Shown here piece by piece: positions 59,019 to 64,000 of a stretch of 64,000 bases of DNA. Each line of letters begins with the position of its first letter. The stretch's first letter is position 1. Origin of the DNA: Selaginella moellendorffii. Taxonomy: Eukaryota > Streptophyta > Lycopodiopsida > Selaginellales > Selaginellaceae. The translations under genes and the position numbers were made by a program. The notes beneath the pieces are model-generated. The model did not search any database, had not been told where the DNA came from, and saw only the letters and a list, made by a program, of their open reading frames with translations. The DNA lies in assembly GCF_000143415.4 (NCBI RefSeq), contig NW_003314350.1:1-64000 (forward strand), read 5' to 3'.

Positions 59019-60290
59019 GTTAGATTTTTCCTTCTTTAATCTTCAAACATTTGCAAGTGGTAATCTAAGGGAAATAACGGATAGCCTCCGCATTCACCTA
59101 TGGTTGACTCATCGTTGAATCTGACTTTCGATGACTAGCTTCCTTCTCCAACGTTTAACATGGGCCGTTCAATGTTTCCGCCCCAAGCACAGTTGATTCT
59201 CCCTCGTTCTATTCAAGAATCTGGACTAGGACGTTGACATGAGCGATGACTTTGTGGATAGACGGTGTCACCAAGCCCTCGTCACCCTGGAAGTAGCAAC
59301 TAGTGGTACGGAGAATTTCTGTATATGCCATCCTGCCTTCAGACTTCTAGAATTTATCCGTGCTTTACACCATTTCCATTGTGGCTTCTAAAGTGAGCTT
59401 TGATATGCAGAAAGTATGTGGGCACCCAGCCGGTGTGGTGATACAGGCTGCTTGCGTTTCGATCTTCTTCTACTCTAGATAGGCCACATATTCAGCCTGA
59501 AAAAGAGACAATCTTATCAGTGAAGTAGTAAGGACGAAGAAAGGCGAACATGACGAGTATACAATGACCTGGTTGTTCGAGTTCCGTGCCCATCGACAAC
59601 GACATGGATCTACTCCCTTGAGTAGTTTAACGCCTTGGGCTCTGGAAAACTAGTGCTCCCAGAGAGATATGCAAAGCTTCATTAAAAGAGGAATCAAACA
59701 GGAAAGCACATTAATGCACCGAAGCTTCGGAGATCCTTCAAGTGATGAGTGAGTCCTTGACTAACACTAACGAGCATTATAGCTGCATTAGAACGTCAGA
59801 CATGACATCCATTCCTTCATACATCTTCGTCCAGTGAGCAGAAAACCTGTCTCTAAATCCCTGTTGCAATGCATGAGAAGATTGCCATGGGCAGAAGCTG
59901 CCTGGACCTTCATCTCGGTTGTTTTTTTTTCCCCCGTGGCTGATAGAGAACTCCTGTAATCGAAAAAGAGCAAATACAAGTTGAATTTCCGCTTTCATTT
60001 CCTTGAGCCCTTGCGTGGCAGGCATCAAACAAGGCCATCCAACGTCACTGGATTAGTTGAAGCAGATATTTACTGCAGCGTGGCAACTGTAAATCAGCAT
60101 TGATCATTGAACCCTGGAGTGTTGTTGATTAACAACTTTCCTGGAGACATTGCACAGAAGGATAGAAGAAACTGCTTGAATTCTGAGCGTGCAGACTCTG
60201 GCTCTCGTCCCAAGACTCCCAAGAAATTGTGGTTTCATAAGTGTGACCTCAAATAGAATAGCAGTTGGTGGAATGTTGGCAATAAATATG
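59019..60290. other. Unassigned region, moderate GC
   Basis: About 1.3 kb with base composition like the genic parts, but without a recognised gene. A minus-strand stretch (about 59500-59230) reads several short plausible exon-like phrases (for example MAYTEILRTTSCYFQGDEGL), and an 83-codon frame lies at 60028-59777. I could not link them to any family; they may be degraded exons. Confidence 0.4.
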
Positions 60291-61190
60291 TTATTATTGC
60301 TTTCAATTACTTAATTTATTAGGTGAAAGTTTATGTTTTACTAGTGCAATTGTTATTTAATATTTTCATTTCAATCAAGTGGTATTCCAACATTCTTGTC
60401 TAGAGTGGATTCTCTCAAATAATAATATTATGTTTATAGTTGAGGCATTTTATGTTCTAATATGTTGATTAAGAATACGTTACAGTTTTGCTATCCATAA
60501 ATGGATGGTTTAGTACAATAGTTTATTTGAACTTTCAATATGATGATTGTCAAGTATGTGAATTTTTAACATTTGTATTGGGATGCTAATTTTTCAATAT
60601 ACATATATGTCACAAGGGTGTAAAGTTTCATTAATGTTTTAGTATATAAATTCATATAGTCATAATCTTTTATTGCCAATAAAGTTAATTCAAGTAAAAT
60701 TTATTGAACATTTAGGCCACAATTATCATCATCATCCATTTATATAGTATAAATGGATGACCTAATGTTAATGATTTTACTAGACATAATTTGTTTAAAG
60801 GTTTTAGAAGGGGTAAATTGGATTGCAAATTTATAAAATTTTGCATAACATTCAACATGTTAATCATCCAAAAATTATTCATGTGCAATGAGATCAAAAG
60901 TAAATTACATTGCCTCTTTCTAATGTTTCTCTAAATCCTAACTCATTAACATAGACACAATAACCTTTAACTATTCTAAGATTTTGATTGATTTTAATTC
61001 AACCACTCGCTCTTGTATATAAATGTCATTCCTATATTCTGTATTTTTAAATTCCAAACACTCACAAAATGATAAATCATGTTTGTATGTCATCATGCAA
61101 TGCCTAGCATTTTGCTGTTTCAATGAATGCCAACTATGCCACGTGGCAAAGCCAGATCAAACTCCTAAAGAGTTTTGGATGATCTAAAAA
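60291..61190. other. AT-rich intergenic DNA
   Basis: Long AT-rich spacer between the unassigned region and CENP-C. No gene, RNA or clear repeat was recognised. Confidence 0.55.
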
Positions 61191-61452
61191 CTTATGGAAA
61201 GTCCACCTATGACTGAGCAACGAGTTTTTCACAGGAGAGCCCAAGAGCTTTGTTGTTTGGCACCAGGAAGCCAAAAATCATTCCTTTTTCTTGGCGATGG
61301 TAAGCCGGAGGCTTGCGGTGACAGCTTCTCAAGATCTTGTGCCGGCTGCGGACGAGATACGAGCGAAGGATACTGAAAACCAAAACAAAATCTGCTTGAA
61401 AACCGTGAAACGGTAGCTACCTCTACATTAGAAAGCTCGAATCACGCTTACT

Positions 61453-63059
61453 TCAGATCGCAGCCAGTTTCACTAGATGTTTGAACTGGTCCGGAACAAA
61501 CGACTCCACCTTGAACTCTTTGGGCTTCTCGCCTCTCTTGGGGTGTGGTGGCATCGGTGAGGAGTGCTTGATGCCAATCAAGGTTGGCATTGCTGCATTT
61601 TTTTATTGTTAGAACTTAGCACCCTCGAAAACTGAATATCACAAACTTACTTTTGTGTACGCGTCCATAAAGGAGCTTCTCGCCTCTCCAGTACTCCAAC
61701 GGTCTGGACCGGTACCTTGTGCTGCACCTCCTACCATTTTTCCATTCCATCCCAGATTCTGCTTGAACCGGAGAAATAAGATTGACAGTGATAACAAATG
61801 CATCAAAGGTTTGTACCTTTGAGCCACGGGCTTTGTTCGGCCTCAGCCTTAACTTCGCGCTTACGTTTAACTCTCCTTGTCTCACAAGTTGGAGCACAAT
61901 CTTCTGTCTCGCAATCAAAATCTGAAAAGAACGAAGGAAGAGAATTTGTTTCAACCAAGAAAATAATTGTAGTTGAAGCACCTTTGAGACGAAGTTCCTC
62001 TAGGAGCTCATTTGCACTTTCTGTTGTTGCCATTTTCATAGCCATACTACAATCTTCTGTCTCGCAATCAAAATCTGAAAAGAACGAAGGAAGAGAATTT
62101 ATTTCAACCAAGAAAACAATTGTAGTTGAAGCACCTTTGAGACGAAGTTCATCTAGGAGCTCATTTGCAGTTTCTCTTGTTGCCATTTTCATAGCCATAC
62201 TACAATCTTCTGTCTCGCAATCAAAATCTGAAAAGAAAGAATTTGTTTCAACCAAGAAAACAATTGTAGTTGAAGCACCTTTGAGACGAAGTTCCTCTAG
62301 GAGCTCATTTGCAGTTTCTGTTGTTGCCATTTTCATAGCCATACTACAATCTTCTGTCTCGCAAGTTGGAGCACAAGCTTCTGTCTCGCAAGTTGGAGCA
62401 CAGTCTTCTGTCTCGCAAGTTGGAGTACAATCTTCTGTTGGAGCAAAATCTTCTGTTGGAGCAAAATCTACTGTCTCGCAAGTTGGAGCACTTAAGCTCA
62501 CAGTTTCCGGTACTTGGGGTTTCATAAAAGAAAGGTCCAGTGTGTGTTTGATTCGCCTGAAACTTTCACTTTTCCCCAATGAAAGAAGAAAAAACAAGAC
62601 AAACCTCGCACTGTTCTTTGATCGAACCCGCGACAACCGGGACATGAAGCTCGGATTTTCTTCTCTGCCCTCCTCACGGTCCCAAAACTCGGCGACGTCC
62701 ATCAATCCACCTTTTGAACAAGAGGGAATCGATGGCATCACTCGCGACTTGTTGGTGGCATTTTTCTTGGATCGAACCCGCGACAAACGACACACTAGGC
62801 TCTGATCTTCATCTTCGACTGTGCAAATCAAGAACCTCAAGAAAAGCTACAGGAGGAAAAAGAAGAGATAAAAGAAAGTACCTTCGTTACTCTTGGATTG
62901 AGAAGGACCGGACTCCCCCATCTCCTCCCAGTCGCAAAATGTAGCAAGATCCTGCTCGCGGAGGAACCCCAGCGACGCTGGCATGAGCCGGAAGATATCA
63001 TTCTCCTCATCCTCATCGTCGTCCTCGCTCAGCGGCATCTCCTGCCGCTCCACGATCAT
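61453..63059 (-). CDS. CENPC: CENP-C centromere protein with amplified exon-intron units
   Basis: Inner-kinetochore protein that binds the CENP-A nucleosome. Eight exons, complement of 62882-63059, 62605-62818, 62279-62556, 62135-62227, 61982-62074, 61817-61921, 61651-61761 and 61453-61592, join in frame to 403 residues, with all introns GT-AG and 48-63 bp. The diagnostic CENP-C motif is in exon 7 (RSRPLEYWRGEKLLYGR, about 61725-61675), followed by the usual C-terminal tail (PTLIGIKHSS ... KEFKVESFV). The N-terminus is acidic. The middle is repetitive: 9-residue units (CETEDCAPT) in exon 3, and two 93-bp exons encoding near-identical 31-residue units, whose sequence is also shared by the end of exon 3. 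The start at 63059 is the first ATG; splicing of intron 1 to 62818 is needed to stay in frame. It is short for a plant CENP-C. Confidence 0.88.
61895..62350 (-). repeat. Tandem 153-bp exon+intron unit in CENP-C (about 3 copies)
   Basis: The block starting ACAATCTTCTGTCTCGCAA recurs at 61896, 62049, 62202 and 62346, giving periods of 153, 153 and 144 bp. Each unit is one 93-bp exon plus one 60-bp intron; the third has a 51-bp intron (a 9-bp loss). Sequence identity is very high in exon and intron alike, so the amplification is recent. Confidence 0.95.
62346..62495 (-). repeat. 27-bp coding repeat in CENP-C exon 3
   Basis: Units of TCTTCTGTCTCGCAAGTTGG plus GAGCACA (27 bp, nine residues), with shortened 15-bp variants near 62440-62470. 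They encode CETEDCAPT-like repeats rich in Cys, Glu and Thr. All length changes are multiples of three. Confidence 0.9.
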
Positions 63060-63261
63060 CCTCCCTGCCCACAAACCCTAGCCCTCGCAAAAGCAAATTC
63101 AAATTAATTGGCTGCCCCAGGAATCGAGCCCGAGACTTTTCCGCGTTATCCACCGTGGACGGCTAGGATGCGGCTAGCTCTTTCACTGTCAGCTGACACG
63201 TCAGCAGCAATGCAGTGTTGTGCTTGTTCTTGCTCTTGGCTATTAGGGTTTGTGGCGGGCG
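63060..63261. promoter_or_regulatory. Shared 0.2-kb divergent promoter, CENP-C / SKIP16-like
   Basis: Only 202 bp separate the two start codons, which point away from each other. Both promoters and 5' leaders must fit in this space or overlap the neighbouring gene. I see no strong TATA box on either side, which would suit a housekeeping bidirectional promoter. Confidence 0.55.
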
Positions 63262-64000
63262 ATGGAGGATGTGCTGCCCGCGCTGCTGCTGCAAACAATC
63301 CTGGCACGGACGGATGCCGTGGACTGCGCTAGGGTAGCTTGCGTCAATCGGCGATGGCGGGCGCTGGCGCACGACGACACGCTCTGGTCGCAGCACTGCC
63401 GGGACGAGTATGGCGTGTGCGCTGCCGCGGATTTCATGGGCAATCCCTGCTGCAGCTTCAAGGTGAGCCAGAGAGCGAGAGATTGTAGCATTTTCTAGCG
63501 GGCATTCTAGGACAAGAAGTGGATTTAAATCCCACCATTGGTTCTCTCGCAGGAAACTTACGCTGCCTGGCACGACGAATTCAACCAGTATGGTGGGCTC
63601 GTCTATCGGACCAAGAAACTCTGGGATGATTTGAAGGGCGTGCTGCGCTCCAATTATCCCGCAGTGGCCGATTCTCTCGCCCGCCAGGCCTCGGAGGCGG
63701 ACATTGTCGCGGCCGAGAGCACGTTGGGCTGGCCTCTGCCTCCTCACGTCCGCCTTCTCTATCGCTTCTGCGATGGCCAGCAGATCGTGGATGGCGACGA
63801 GATCGCTCACCAGTACGTGGGTCTTCTCGGAGGATACTACTTCTACAATCACTTTGTCAACGTCCAGCTCCTGCCGCTCCAGCAAGTTGTCTCCTACACC
63901 CAGCGCCTCCTCTCGCGAGCTCCCGCTGGAACCAAGAGGATCGTCATCGCCGCGTCGTGCAACTTAAACAAGTTCTTCCTCCTCGACTGCGACAGTGGGA
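63262..64000 (+). CDS. SKIP16: SKIP16-like F-box protein, cut by window end
   Basis: Substrate receptor of an SCF ubiquitin ligase. Exon 1 (63262-63462) encodes an N-terminal F-box (LPALLLQTILARTDAVDCAR ... WRALA). A 90-bp intron with GT-AG ends follows, and exon 2 from 63553 is open to the end of the window. Exon 2 encodes the SMI1/KNR4-type region typical of SKIP16 (ESTLGWPLPPHVRLLYRFCD, then a GLLGGYYFYNHF block). The C-terminal ApaG domain expected for SKIP16 lies beyond the window. Codon use is GC-rich, unlike the surrounding AT-rich DNA, as expected for an expressed gene. The ATG was chosen because the F-box begins right after it. Confidence 0.88.

Noticed and set aside
59777-60028. 83-codon minus-strand frame as a small gene
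   Set aside because: No recognisable motif, no clear splice or promoter context; kept only as part of the unassigned region.
61798-62805. 335-codon plus-strand frame opposite CENP-C
   Set aside because: Antisense shadow of the repetitive CENP-C exons and introns; the minus strand carries the CENP-C motif and consistent splice sites.
61803-62840. Treating the 345-codon minus-strand frame as a one-exon novel gene
   Set aside because: It lies within CENP-C: GT-AG borders at each repeat, the in-frame exon join from 63059 and the CENP-C motif just downstream show it is exons plus frame-neutral introns.

Overview
This is plant nuclear DNA. Genes are split by very short introns (about 44-76 bp), intergenic DNA is AT-rich, and Ty1/copia, Ty3/gypsy, TRIM-type and LARD-type retroelements are all present. 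The families seen (GH19 chitinase, ENOD8-like GDSL esterase, germin-like protein, LRR receptor, PPR, F-box/kelch, FAN1, CENP-C, SKIP16) are those of a land plant. The tiny introns and family flavour fit a lycophyte such as Selaginella moellendorffii best; the species is an inference.

Layout. 1-3.6 kb: AT-rich DNA with a GC-rich 96-bp satellite. 3.7-4.7 kb: broken LRR receptor. 5.3-9.6 kb: decayed Ty3/gypsy sequence, split by a complete 660-bp TRIM element. 9.6-14.2 kb: chitinase pseudogene, GDSL pseudogene, minus-strand gypsy relic and a TTC38-like fragment. 14.2-19.4 kb: a mini-FAN1 relic split by a copia element. 19.5-26.2 kb: kelch and PPR debris, FAN1 copy 1, an intact chitinase and a chitinase pseudogene. 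26.2-36.6 kb: a decayed gypsy element holding a young 7.7-kb non-autonomous LTR element with 1803-bp LTRs. 37.5-48.3 kb: a second round of kelch/PPR/mini-FAN1, FAN1 copy 2 (pseudogene), and fragments of chitinase, GDSL, gypsy and TTC38. 48.4-57 kb: a third round with FAN1 copy 3, a second chitinase gene, a chitinase pseudogene and a damaged GDSL gene. 57-59 kb: a 104-bp near-perfect hairpin, an NPP-type phosphodiesterase pseudogene and a 5'-truncated germin-like gene. 61.4-64 kb: CENP-C (minus), divergent from a SKIP16-like F-box gene (plus, cut by the window end).

The middle of the window is a nested local amplification of a FAN1 / chitinase / GDSL / TTC38 block. In each block FAN1 and chitinase are divergent neighbours. 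By eye none of the three FAN1 copies is pristine: copy 1 has a 13-bp deletion just after its start, copy 2 lacks its start and has a frameshift, and copy 3 has lost a splice-acceptor AG. Two chitinases read through cleanly.

Most striking points: (1) in CENP-C a 153-bp exon+intron unit is tandemly amplified, and four consecutive introns are multiples of three and stop-free, so splicing or retention is frame-neutral; (2) the young LARD-like element with a 5-bp target duplication and almost identical LTRs; (3) a textbook TRIM element, with a solo LTR that is absent from the paralogous site; (4) the complementary lesions in the FAN1 copies; (5) a 96-bp satellite whose every unit can form two hairpins.
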